Positions 17,532 to 25,949 of a stretch of DNA of 37,044 nucleotides are shown here, piece by piece. Position 1 is the first letter of the stretch. Each line of letters begins with the position of its first letter. Location: positions 1 to 37,044 of the forward strand of contig JAQCLD010000037.1 of assembly GCA_027592785.1 (NCBI GenBank), written 5' to 3'. The notes under the pieces were generated by a model that was given only the letters and a program-made list of their open reading frames with translations, ran no database searches and was not told the origin of the DNA. This DNA is from Acidobacteriota bacterium. Lineage in GTDB: Bacteria > Acidobacteriota > Terriglobia > Bryobacterales > UBA6623. The translations under genes and the position numbers were made by a program.

Positions 17532-17614
17532 TGGGTTTACGGGCCGATAGCGTGGGGTATTCGACCTCCGCCGTGCGGCCTCGAAGCCCTTCTTGCGTGG
17601 AGAGTTCTCGCCTT

Positions 17615-19081
17615 TTGATCGACGTTTCCCGAACGTTCCAAGCGAACGAAATTCTGATAACCGGCGCAAACGGCTTTGTCGGCAAAGTCGCTTTGGCGAT
17701 GCTGCTCGCCCGTTATCCGGAAGCCGCGCGCGTCCATGTACTCGTGCGCCCGCGCCGGGGCGTCTCGGCACAGCAGCGTTTTGAGGACGAGGTGTTGGCC
17801 TCGCCGGTCTTCCAACCGTTCGACCGCGAAGGCTTCGCCGAGCGCATCGTGGTGCACGAGGGCGACGCCGCCGAACTCGGTGATGAAGCAGCCCAAGCGA
17901 TGGCCGGCGTCAAGCTGATCATCCACTGCGCGGGCCTTGTGGAATTTTTCGCGCCGGTCGATGAATCGCTGCGCGCCAATGTCGATGCGGTCGAGAAGGT
18001 TGCGGATCTAGCTGGGCGGATCGGCGCCAAGCTGCTGCACGTCTCCACTTGCTACGTCGCCGGACGGGGCAACGGACTGGTCGAAGAGAGCCAGCTCATC
18101 GAGGGTTTTTACCCGCTGCGCAAAGACTGCAACGACATGGCGTTCGACGCCCAAACGGAGATCGCCAAACTGCGCGAGCGCATCGGTGAACTCAACGCAC
18201 AAGGCCGTGACGGAACCGCCCAGCGAGCCCTCATAGAACTGGGACGTTCGCGCGCAGAGCGTTGGGGCTGGGTTAACACCTACACCTACACCAAGAGCCT
18301 GGGCGAGCAAACGCTCGCGGCCCGCAGCGATATCGAGTGGGCCATCGTCCGGCCAGCCATCGTTGAGAGCGCGCTTGAGTTTCCCTTCCCCGGCTGGGTG
18401 GAGGGCGGACGGACTGCGGCGCCGCTGGTCCTGATGGCGCTGGGCGGCATGAGTGAATGGCCGGCGCGTGGGGATCTGTCGCTCGAAGTTGTGCCGGTTG
18501 ATCAGATCGCCGCGGCGATGTTGGGCGTGGCTGCATTGCTGGCCGAAGGGAAGGCGGACCGGGTTTATCAACTCGCCGTGTCCGACCGGAATCCCTTCCC
18601 GATGCGCAGACTGATCGCGCTGCTGGCCGCCGAGGCCAAACGGCGCGGCGCTCAGGTAGGCGGCGACCCAAAGCTCTTTGACGGCCAGACCTATGTGCAA
18701 CGCAATCGGCGCCAAAAAGCCCGCGTCGAAAAGTTGGAACGCCGCTTTCAAGCCCTCAGCAAATGGCTCAAGTCCAAAGGACTCCCCGGCAGCGGCGCCG
18801 CCGCGCGCAAGTCCGGACAGATGCGCCAAGCCGCGCTGCAACTGCGCTTCCGCGAGCAGACCGTCGAGCAATACCTGCCTTTCACTGAACAGAACCGCTA
18901 CGTGTTCGAAGCGAATCACATCCGCATGGCGATGGCCGAGTTGTCGGACGGAGACCGCGCTCGTCTGCCTTGGACGCCCGAGTCGATCGACTGGCCCAGC
19001 TACTGGCGCGACAACGAGATCGAGGGCGTGCTCAAGTGGGTCCAACCCGACGCGGTACGCGATTGGAGCTTCCAACTGTGA
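17615..19081 (+). CDS. Fatty acyl-CoA/ACP reductase-like protein (NAD-binding 4 family)
   Basis: The likely role is to reduce an activated fatty acid to the aldehyde or alcohol. A Rossmann domain begins at once (NEILITGANGFVGKVAL, a G-x2-G-x2-G dinucleotide site). YTYTK (223-227 from the chosen start) gives the short-chain-dehydrogenase Y-x3-K pair. LHVSTCYVAGRG and WAIVRPAIVES match the male-sterility/fatty-acyl-reductase family. A helical C-terminal region of about 130 residues ends in a W-rich segment (DWPSYWRDNEIEGVLKW). The start is uncertain: I prefer TTG at 17615, with GGAGAG 10 nt upstream, over GTG 17597 or ATG 17525/17531. The stop overlaps the next gene's GTG start by 4 nt, so reductase and ligase are translationally coupled. 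Confidence 0.82.
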   Translation: MIDVSRTFQANEILITGANGFVGKVALAMLLARYPEAARVHVLVRPRRGVSAQQRFEDEVLASPVFQPFDREGFAERIVVHEGDAAELGDEAAQAMAGVKLIIHCAGLVEFFAPVDESLRANVDAVEKVADLAGRIGAKLLHVSTCYVAGRGNGLVEESQLIEGFYPLRKDCNDMAFDAQTEIAKLRERIGELNAQGRDGTAQRALIELGRSRAERWGWVNTYTYTKSLGEQTLAARSDIEWAIVRPAIVESALEFPFPGWVEGGRTAAPLVLMALGGMSEWPARGDLSLEVVPVDQIAAAMLGVAALLAEGKADRVYQLAVSDRNPFPMRRLIALLAAEAKRRGAQVGGDPKLFDGQTYVQRNRRQKARVEKLERRFQALSKWLKSKGLPGSGAAARKSGQMRQAALQLRFREQTVEQYLPFTEQNRYVFEANHIRMAMAELSDGDRARLPWTPESIDWPSYWRDNEIEGVLKWVQPDAVRDWSFQL

Positions 19082-21789
19082 GCGCCGAAGTCGGCCAAGG
19101 CGTCCTCGAAGTCGTCCGCGAAGTTTTGCTGGAGTTGGGAGCCAAAGACGCTGCCGAACGCGCGACGCTGGACTCCTCTCTGGACAAAGACCTCGGCCTG
19201 GGCAGCCTCGAACGCGTCGAGCTGCTGATTCGTCTCGAGCAACGCTTCGACAAGCGCCTGCCCGACGACATCGCCCAACAAGCCGAGACGCCGGGCGATT
19301 ACGCAGCAGCGTTGATTGGCTCCGACTCCGCTGGTCCGGCCCGCATACGCTATGCGATCCCCAAGTCGCCGCCCGCGCCCGAGCCGTTCGCTGCAGCGCG
19401 TACGTTTGTCGAGGTACTGCGGCGACTGGCCGAGTCGCATCCCGAACGGGTGCAGGTCCATCTGCTCGAAGAAGACGTACCCCGCTCCATCTCTTACGGC
19501 CGTCTCTACAAACGATCCCAAGAAGTCGCCGCCGGGCTTATCACCCGCGGCCTCGAGCCGGGTGAAACTGTCGCCATCATGCTGCCGACGTGCGCTGAGT
19601 TCTTCTACACATTCTTCGGCGTCGCTCTGGCCGGCGGAATCGCCGTACCGATCTATCCGCCCGCGCGGCCCAAACAGATCGAAGAGTACGTGCAGCGGCA
19701 ATTGGCGATTCTGCGCAACGCGGAAGTGAAGTTCCTGATTTCGTTCGATCAGGCAAAGGTCGTGGCCGACGTGATGCGCCTGGGCCTGCCGAGTTTGATT
19801 GACGTCGTCACCGCCGAGGAACTGGCCGGGCGCGGGCGCTCCTTCAGCGGCCCTTGGCCCGAGACCAGCGAAATTTTCTTCATCCAATACACCTCGGGCT
19901 CGACCGGCAACCCCAAAGGCGTCACACTGACGCACTCGAACGTGCTCGCCAACGTCCGCGGCATCGGCGAAGCCGTCCAGGCCACTCCCCATGACGTCGT
20001 CGTCAGTTGGCTGCCGCTCTATCACGACATGGGCTTGATCGGCTCTTGGCTATTCAGCGTCTATCACGCTCACCCGATCACGGTGATGTCGCCACTCGAT
20101 TTTCTGTCGCGGCCCGAACGTTGGCTGTGGGCCATGAGCGATTCGGGCGGCACGCTCTGCCCGGCGCCGAACTTTTCGTTTGACCTTTGCACTGCCAAGG
20201 TTTCTGATGCGGCGTTGGAAGACGTCGACCTCAGCCCCTGGCGCATCGCCATCAACGCCGGCGAGCCCGTTTTAGCGCACACGCTTGAAGCCTTCGCCGA
20301 GCGCTTCGCCCCTGTCGGGTTTCATGCTGAAGCCTATGTGCCTTGCTATGGCCTGGCCGAATCCTCAGTCGCTTTGACTTTCCCTGCCATCAATCGGAGC
20401 CCGGTCATCGACGTCATTGACCGCATCGGCTTCGAGCGTGACGGCATCGCCGCTCCGGCGACTCCAGAGACACAGCGTAAGCTGCGGTTTGTCGCTAATG
20501 GGCAAGCGCTGCGCCTGCACGAAATCAAAGTCGTCGACGATGCCGGCAATCTCGTCACCGAACGCGTGCGCGGCCGCATCCTGTTTCGCGGCCCGTCTCG
20601 CACCGCAGGCTACTACCGCAACCCCGAGGCTTCCAGCGCCGTCATCGACGAGCAAGGCTGGATGGATTCCGGCGACCTCGGCTACCAAGCCGACGGAGAG
20701 CTCTACGTCACCGGACGCATCAAAGACGTCATCATCAAGTCAGGCCACAACATCATTCCGCAAGACGTCGAGGTCGCGGCTGCGGAGGTCGAAGGCGTGC
20801 GCAAAGGCTGCGTCGCAGCCTTCGGCTCAGTCGACGAACGGGCCGGCACCGAGCGGCTCATCGTCGTCGCCGAGACGCGCGTGACGGGCGAAGCCGAGCG
20901 CTCGCGCATCAAGCACGACATCACCGAGAACGTCGCGGCCAAAGTCGGCATGCCTCCCGACGTTGTACAACTCGCGCCGCCACACGCCGTTCCCAAAACC
21001 TCGAGCGGCAAGATCCGCCGCAATGAGACGCGGCAGCTTTATGAGAGCGGCCAAGTCGCCAACCGGCGAACGGTCGCGCCCTGGCTCCAGTTGTTACGGC
21101 TGTGGCTGGGCAATCTCACCGGTTGGATCAACCACATCGACGACCAGGTCTTCGACGCGATACACGCGGCGGGCAAGAGCGCCGGACGCTGGTCGATCGC
21201 GGCGCCCTTCGGGCTGGCGGCACGGCTCACGCCATCGCCCCGCTCTGCGAGATTCTTTGCGTTGCCTGCCCTGCGCATGCTGCTCTCGCTAGAAGACGTT
21301 GAAGCCAAATCGGCCCCGGTATCGGCAACGCCTGGTATCTATTTCGGCAACCGGCTCGACCGCTTCGATGCCGCTGTCTTGCTGACCAGCATTCCCTCCC
21401 CGGCGGCTCTGGCAGACCAATCGGCGCTGGGTGAGCTCCCGGGCCCGATGGCTTTTCTCATCGAACCGCTCATCACGCCCCCGACTCGCAATGCCGCCGA
21501 CCTGAAAGGACGCATTCAATCTGCCCTACAAAATGGCCTTAGCGTGATCGTGCTCGCCGACTCGCCTGCTGGAGAAAGCGCCGCTCGTTCGCGTTTTCGC
21601 CTTGAAGCTCTTGAAGCCGCCGCCTTGACCGCGACGCCGGTCATCCCCATTTGGCGCAACGCCGCGGGGCTCACTCTGGGTGCGGCGCAGGTGGTTGCGG
21701 TCGGAGACTCGCATGCCCTGCAACAAGATCGCGATCAGCTACGCTCCGCGCTAAGCTCCCTGGCCCAAATGCCGGTGGACATTTCGTAA
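19078..21789 (+). CDS. ACP - fatty acyl-AMP ligase - acyltransferase-like fusion
   Basis: The 903 residues hold three domains. Residues 1-80 are an acyl carrier protein with the phosphopantetheine serine S43 (LGLGSLERVEL). Residues about 100-670 are an adenylate-forming ligase of the FAAL type, with YTSGSTGNPKG (271-281), SWLPLYHDMGLIG, CYGLAESSVALTF, DSGDLGY and catalytic K645 (KTSSGKIRR). Residues about 710-903 look like a worn LPLAT/PlsC acyltransferase: GNRLDRFDAAVLL sits where N-H-x4-D is expected, and a later LADSPAGES where F-P-E-G-T-R-S would be. The enzyme should activate a fatty acid, load it on its own carrier domain and hand it to the neighbouring reductase. The GTG start overlaps the reductase stop (GTGA); the longer frame from 18970 lies inside the reductase gene and is rejected. 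The pair recalls parts of the myxobacterial ether-lipid enzyme ElbD. Confidence 0.85.
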   Translation: MSAEVGQGVLEVVREVLLELGAKDAAERATLDSSLDKDLGLGSLERVELLIRLEQRFDKRLPDDIAQQAETPGDYAAALIGSDSAGPARIRYAIPKSPPAPEPFAAARTFVEVLRRLAESHPERVQVHLLEEDVPRSISYGRLYKRSQEVAAGLITRGLEPGETVAIMLPTCAEFFYTFFGVALAGGIAVPIYPPARPKQIEEYVQRQLAILRNAEVKFLISFDQAKVVADVMRLGLPSLIDVVTAEELAGRGRSFSGPWPETSEIFFIQYTSGSTGNPKGVTLTHSNVLANVRGIGEAVQATPHDVVVSWLPLYHDMGLIGSWLFSVYHAHPITVMSPLDFLSRPERWLWAMSDSGGTLCPAPNFSFDLCTAKVSDAALEDVDLSPWRIAINAGEPVLAHTLEAFAERFAPVGFHAEAYVPCYGLAESSVALTFPAINRSPVIDVIDRIGFERDGIAAPATPETQRKLRFVANGQALRLHEIKVVDDAGNLVTERVRGRILFRGPSRTAGYYRNPEASSAVIDEQGWMDSGDLGYQADGELYVTGRIKDVIIKSGHNIIPQDVEVAAAEVEGVRKGCVAAFGSVDERAGTERLIVVAETRVTGEAERSRIKHDITENVAAKVGMPPDVVQLAPPHAVPKTSSGKIRRNETRQLYESGQVANRRTVAPWLQLLRLWLGNLTGWINHIDDQVFDAIHAAGKSAGRWSIAAPFGLAARLTPSPRSARFFALPALRMLLSLEDVEAKSAPVSATPGIYFGNRLDRFDAAVLLTSIPSPAALADQSALGELPGPMAFLIEPLITPPTRNAADLKGRIQSALQNGLSVIVLADSPAGESAARSRFRLEALEAAALTATPVIPIWRNAAGLTLGAAQVVAVGDSHALQQDRDQLRSALSSLAQMPVDIS

Positions 21790-21847
21790 CATCCAAGGTG
21801 TGACAGCGCCTCCCGCAGTTCGCTAGACTCTGGCTTCGAGGACGCCC

Positions 21848-22276
21848 ATGGATTACCGCTTCGCGAATGCCGCAGATATTCCCGCCCTGGCGGCGTTCGC
21901 CGGCGACTACTACGCCGGAGATCCGGACATGATTCGGGAGTCCCGCGAGAAACTGTGCTGGACCAGGCTCGGCGACGACCGGCGCATCGTAATCTTTGAG
22001 GACGAAGACGTCCTCGCCGCCACCATCGTCTACAAGCCGTCGAGCGGCGGTTTCGACCTCGAAGAGTTTATCGTCAACGGCGGCGGCCTGATCGCCGCAG
22101 AAGCGTTTCGTTTGCTGCTCGATGAGTTGCTGGCGCCCACCGCGAAGGTCTTCGTTGCGCAACCCCTCGACACGGTTGAAGCCATGCAGTTCTGGCGCAC
22201 CCAAGGTTTCGAGGCCGATCGAGTTACCCTCGCCCAGCGCGACGCTTCCCGCCGCGCAGCCGCCAACGAAAGCTAA
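21848..22276 (+). CDS. GNAT-like acetyltransferase domain protein
   Basis: The 142 residues show the order of a small GNAT fold: an N-terminal MDYRFANAADIPALAAFAGDYY, a central pair of strands (DVLAATIVYK, FDLEEFIVNG) and a late FWRTQGFEADRVTL resembling motif B, where GNAT proteins have F-Y-x3-G-F. The acetyl-CoA loop (R/Q-x2-G-x-G/A) is poorly conserved, replaced by NGGGLIAAEAFR. It may be an inactive or divergent member. It has a -10-like TAGACT (21824-21829) and starts 58 nt after the ligase, so it is probably a separate transcript. The substrate is unknown. Confidence 0.55.
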   Translation: MDYRFANAADIPALAAFAGDYYAGDPDMIRESREKLCWTRLGDDRRIVIFEDEDVLAATIVYKPSSGGFDLEEFIVNGGGLIAAEAFRLLLDELLAPTAKVFVAQPLDTVEAMQFWRTQGFEADRVTLAQRDASRRAAANES

Positions 22277-22339
22277 CCTACTCCTCGCCCTTGCTACGAT
22301 AGTCCTTCGGTTTCGCCGACTAGAAAGGACCCATTCAAC

Positions 22340-23197
22340 ATGAGACTCGTGACATACTCCACCGGCGCCGCGCCGCGCGCTGGAATTGTGATCGACGGCA
22401 AGGTCGTCGACCTGGCCGCAGCCGGCTACGCCGATGTGATTTCGTTCTTGCAGGATGGCGACAAGGCCATCGCCGCCGCGGCTGGGCTCAAGGCCGCTGC
22501 CGGTGACCCTGCATTAGGGAGCGTCAAGCTCCATGCGCCAGTCCCCAAGCCCGACAAGTTTATCTGCATCGGGCTCAACTATCGCGACCATGCCATCGAG
22601 TCGGGCATGGCCATTCCCGAGTTGCCGACCGTATTCACCAAGTACCCCAACGCGATCTGCGGACATCTCGACGACGTCGTGCTGCCCAGCGTTTCGGACC
22701 AGGTGGACTACGAGGCGGAGTTCGCTTTCGTGATCGGCAAGCGCTGCCGGAACGTCGCCAAGGAAGACTGGCAGGACGTGGTTTTCGGCTACACCTGCGT
22801 GCACGACGTATCGGCGCGAGACTACCAGTTGGCCACCTCGCAGTGGACTATCGGCAAGACCTTTGACACCTTCGGACCGATGGGCCCGGTACTCGTGTCG
22901 AAAGACGAACTTCCTGATCCGCACAATGCGCGCATCAGTTTGGAGTTGAACGGCACGGTCTTGCAGGACTCCAATACCAGTCAGTTCGTCTTCGACATTC
23001 CCTACCTGGTCAATTACCTCAGCACGGTCATGACGCTAGAGCCCGGCGATGTCGTTTCGACCGGCACGCCTCCTGGCGTGGGCTTCGCCCGTAAACCGCC
23101 GATCTTCATGAAGCCAGGCGATGTCGCCGTGGTCAAGATCGAAGGCATCGGCGAACTGCGCAATAAGTGCGTCAGCGATCGGCGGAGTGAGCGATAA
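22340..23197 (+). CDS. Fumarylacetoacetate hydrolase (FAH) family protein
   Basis: Soluble FAH-family enzymes hydrolyse, decarboxylate or isomerise beta-keto acids, often in aromatic or sugar-acid breakdown. The 285 residues have an N-terminal small domain and the catalytic FAH domain from about 70: FICIGLNYRDHA (74-85), the metal ligands E125 and E127 (DYEAEFAFVIG) and D156 (CVHDVSARDYQ), then GKTFDTFGPMGP and a late STGTPPGVG loop. All expected metal residues are present, so it should be active. AAAGGA lies 11 nt before the ATG. The specific reaction (fumarylpyruvate, 2-keto-3-deoxy sugar acid or oxaloacetate) cannot be told. Confidence 0.9.
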   Translation: MRLVTYSTGAAPRAGIVIDGKVVDLAAAGYADVISFLQDGDKAIAAAAGLKAAAGDPALGSVKLHAPVPKPDKFICIGLNYRDHAIESGMAIPELPTVFTKYPNAICGHLDDVVLPSVSDQVDYEAEFAFVIGKRCRNVAKEDWQDVVFGYTCVHDVSARDYQLATSQWTIGKTFDTFGPMGPVLVSKDELPDPHNARISLELNGTVLQDSNTSQFVFDIPYLVNYLSTVMTLEPGDVVSTGTPPGVGFARKPPIFMKPGDVAVVKIEGIGELRNKCVSDRRSER

Positions 23198-23276
23198 TTA
23201 AAGCATCATTCTGAATACCACTATTAGAATCCTGCTCGTCGCCGGCAGCATCGTTGGCGGTTGGACCGCAGGATCT

Positions 23277-24446
23277 TTGTGTGCGGCAGAAAGCCCGGAC
23301 CCGATTGCCCGCATGGAACAGCGCCTGCGTTCGGGCGAGGTTCAACTGGAATGCCAACAAGCGGGCGGACGCGGATATCTGGACGCTGTGCTCGATGCTC
23401 TGGGCATTCCCGTTTCTTCGCAGACGCTGGTTTTCTCGAAGACCAGCGCCCAGTTCCGCTTGATCTCCCCAGCCAATCCGCGCGCTCTTTATTTCAACGA
23501 CGACGTTTACGTCGGTTGGGTGCCGGGCGGGCCTTTCTTAGAAGTCTCCGCCGCGACGGCCGGAGGAGAAGCGGTGTTCTATACGCTGCCGCAGGACCCC
23601 AGCCGGCCAGCCTCTTTTCACCTCGACGCCCAGGGCTTGTGCCTGCAGTGCCACGACTCCGCTCGCACCGACGGCGTTGAAGGCCACATGCTGCGGTCCG
23701 TCTACCCCGATCCTGAAGGAATGCCGTATTTTGGCCAGGGAACGGTCGACGTTCGTCCTTCGACCCCGCTGGCGGAACGTTGGGGAGGCTGGTACGTCAC
23801 CGGCAAGACTGGCGGAATCCACCGCGGCAATGCGGTGATCGCCACCGAGAATCGCGCCTCGCAACTGGACCAAGGCCCCGGCGCCGAGGTAACCGACCTG
23901 AGCGGTCGCTTCAATGTCGGGCGCTACCTGAGTCCTCACAGTGACGTCGTCGCCCACTTGGTACTGACTCATCAGGTACGCATGCACAACGCGATCGCCT
24001 TCGCCGTGCGCGAAGCCCGCAACGCTCTGGACTATCGCGATTTGACGCTCGAGCGTTTCGGCGAATTGTCGGAGGCTAGTTTAGCCTCTGTCCAGCGGCG
24101 CATCGAGCGTCCTGCGGAGAAAGTTGTCTCGGAGCTGCTGTTTCTCGATGAGGCCCCGCTGGGCGGACCGGTTACAGGCACGTCCGGTTTCGCTGAAGAC
24201 TTCGCCGCGGCGGGGCTGCGCGATGGCCAAGGCCGGTCATTTCGGGACCTTGACCTAGAGACGCGGTTGCTGAAGTACCCCTGCAGTTGGCTGATCTACA
24301 GCGACGCTTTCGACGGCATGCCTGTAGAAACCAAGGACTACGTCTACCGCCGTCTCGACGAGCTGCTGGTTGGCGAAGACGGCGACATAATCCGCGAAAT
24401 CCTCGTCGCGACCAAGCTTGAAGCTCGCGAACGCCTTTCGCATTAG
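23277..24446 (+). CDS. Exported haem protein with one CxxCH site, function unknown
   Basis: The 389 residues from the TTG at 23277 contain one c-type haem motif, LCLQCHDS (C122, C125, H126), followed by HMLRSVYPDPEGMPYFG and WGGWYVTG. I know this pattern from acidobacterial cytochrome-like proteins without an assigned function. The frame continues upstream of the TTG to a stop at 23199. It encodes a convincing signal peptide (IRILLVAGSIVGGW, then TAGSLCAAES) but contains no ATG, GTG or TTG. The true start is therefore probably an ATT or CTG around 23208-23223, or the start codon has been lost. Its stop overlaps that of the convergent esterase by 4 nt. Confidence 0.7.
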   Translation: MCAAESPDPIARMEQRLRSGEVQLECQQAGGRGYLDAVLDALGIPVSSQTLVFSKTSAQFRLISPANPRALYFNDDVYVGWVPGGPFLEVSAATAGGEAVFYTLPQDPSRPASFHLDAQGLCLQCHDSARTDGVEGHMLRSVYPDPEGMPYFGQGTVDVRPSTPLAERWGGWYVTGKTGGIHRGNAVIATENRASQLDQGPGAEVTDLSGRFNVGRYLSPHSDVVAHLVLTHQVRMHNAIAFAVREARNALDYRDLTLERFGELSEASLASVQRRIERPAEKVVSELLFLDEAPLGGPVTGTSGFAEDFAAAGLRDGQGRSFRDLDLETRLLKYPCSWLIYSDAFDGMPVETKDYVYRRLDELLVGEDGDIIREILVATKLEARERLSH

Positions 24447-25483
24447 TGCTCGAAGCTGAGATTCTTCGCGAAGAAGGGCAGCACCTGATTCTCGATGCGG
24501 CCGGGGACGCCGCTGATGTGGTCGCCGTCGTAGATCTCGAAGAAGTGCTCGATGCCATAGTCGTTGAGCATCTGGTCCAGGACGCGAATCGTAGCGGCGA
24601 TGCCGCGATCGCGATCGCCCGTGTCGAAGGCGATCGCCTTGAGCTTCTTCAAATTCGGAATGTGCGAGTCGACCATCGACAGCGGCGCGTTGGCGTGAAA
24701 TTTGGCGACAACGTCGGGCTGCACTTCGCCGTTCTTGGTCGGCAGGTCAAAGTAGAACGGCGGGTTCTTCGGATTCGGCGCCCAGGCGGCCGCTGAGGCG
24801 AAAGCAGCCTTCAAGCCGAACGGCGCAGCGTTGAAATCGTCCATGGTTCTGATCTGCTCCGCGGGCGACGGACCTTCCGTGGGCCGGCCATTGCGCGGGC
24901 TCATGCAGCAGGGGCTCAGCATGTAGATGCTCGAGAAAACGTCGGGGCGCTTCATGCCGATGCGGATCGTTCCGTAGCCGCCCATCGAGTGGCCCGAGAG
25001 TCCGCGAGAATCTCGGCGGGGGATGGTGCGGTAGTGCGAATCGATGTAGGCGACGAGATCTTCGGCGATGAAGGTTTCCCAGTCGCCTGTTGTCACGGAG
25101 TTCGAATACATGCTGCCTGCGAACTTGGTGTACGCGTCCGGCACGACGATGATCATCTCCGCCTCGACGTGGCTGCTGGCGCGATTCAACACGCCCTCCA
25201 GGTGCGTCCAGCCCTCGGTCGGGGAAAACCATTTCGCGGTGCTGTCGGTATAACCGTGAAGCATGTAGACGACCGGATAGTGCTTGGCCGGCGAAGACTG
25301 ATAGCTCGGCGGAAGAGCGACAACCACGTCGCGGGTCGCTGAGTCGGCGGATAGGTTGTCTTCGAGGCTGGCTCCGTGAAACTTGATGTGGTCGAGCGTC
25401 ACTTTTGCGGTCTGGGCAGACGCGGAGCAGAGCACGACGAGGGCAATCGCGGACGACTGGAAAAACGGTTTAAGGGAACGCAT
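24443..25483 (-). CDS. Exported esterase of the EstD/antigen-85-like alpha/beta-hydrolase family
   Basis: The 346 residues carry a signal peptide (about 1-23, cut after SASA). The hydrolase has YPVVYMLHGYTD (oxyanion side, 69-80), the nucleophile elbow GLSGHSMGGYG with S166, an acid in FDTGDRD and the histidine in YDGDHISG, so the triad is complete. Relatives include feruloyl and acetyl esterases and S-formylglutathione-hydrolase-like proteins; the signal peptide argues for a secreted carbohydrate or ester hydrolase. A TAGGAT (25497-25492) ends 8 nt before the ATG, which has no Shine-Dalgarno. It is convergent with the haem protein gene. Confidence 0.85.
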   Translation of the reverse strand: MRSLKPFFQSSAIALVVLCSASAQTAKVTLDHIKFHGASLEDNLSADSATRDVVVALPPSYQSSPAKHYPVVYMLHGYTDSTAKWFSPTEGWTHLEGVLNRASSHVEAEMIIVVPDAYTKFAGSMYSNSVTTGDWETFIAEDLVAYIDSHYRTIPRRDSRGLSGHSMGGYGTIRIGMKRPDVFSSIYMLSPCCMSPRNGRPTEGPSPAEQIRTMDDFNAAPFGLKAAFASAAAWAPNPKNPPFYFDLPTKNGEVQPDVVAKFHANAPLSMVDSHIPNLKKLKAIAFDTGDRDRGIAATIRVLDQMLNDYGIEHFFEIYDGDHISGVPGRIENQVLPFFAKNLSFEH

Positions 25484-25541
25484 AATAGTGAATCCTAGAG
25501 GGCGATCATCAGGCTAGCAGAGCCGAGCCCTGGAGACTTTA

Positions 25542-25949
25542 GTGCAAACAACCATTAACGTAATTCCCGCGCTGAGATATCGCGACGCAGAGACGGCCAT
25601 CGAGTGGCTCTGCGAAGCCTTCGGCTTTACGGAGCATCTGGTCGTGCCCGGCGGAGCGGGAATGATCGCCCATGCGCAATTGACCTACAAGAACGGCATG
25701 ATCATGTTGGGCTCGGCTCGCGACGACGACTTCGGGCGGCTGGTCGCGCCGATCGAAAAAGGAAAGCCGGCGACGGTCGGCATTCACCTTGTGGTCAAAG
25801 ACGTCGACGCACACCACGCGCAGGCGTTGAAGTCTGGGGCGGAGATCGTGACGCCGCCAGAGGATCAAGACTACGGCGGGCGCTTCTACTCGTGCCGCGA
25901 TCTGGAAGGCAACGTCTGGTCGTTCGGTACTTACGATCCGATGGCCTAG
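25542..25949 (+). CDS. Glyoxalase/VOC-fold protein (PhnB-like)
   Basis: The 135 residues form a vicinal-oxygen-chelate fold. The first module is PALRYRDAETAIEWLCEAFGF with IAHAQLTYKNGMIMLGS. The second is GIHLVVKDVDAHHAQALKSGAEI with GGRFYSCRDLEGNVWSFGTY. The end pattern (D-L-E-G-N-x-W-x-F-G-T-Y) is typical of PhnB-like/YciA-type VOC proteins of unknown substrate. The start is GTG at 25542 with GGAG 6 nt upstream. It is divergent from the esterase, with 58 nt between starts. Its stop shares the bases CTAG with the convergent DUF1080 gene. Confidence 0.85.
   Translation: MQTTINVIPALRYRDAETAIEWLCEAFGFTEHLVVPGGAGMIAHAQLTYKNGMIMLGSARDDDFGRLVAPIEKGKPATVGIHLVVKDVDAHHAQALKSGAEIVTPPEDQDYGGRFYSCRDLEGNVWSFGTYDPMA

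Noticed and set aside
18008-20025. Long minus-strand frames over the reductase and ligase
   Set aside because: Antisense shadows of well-supported genes; no start signals or domains.
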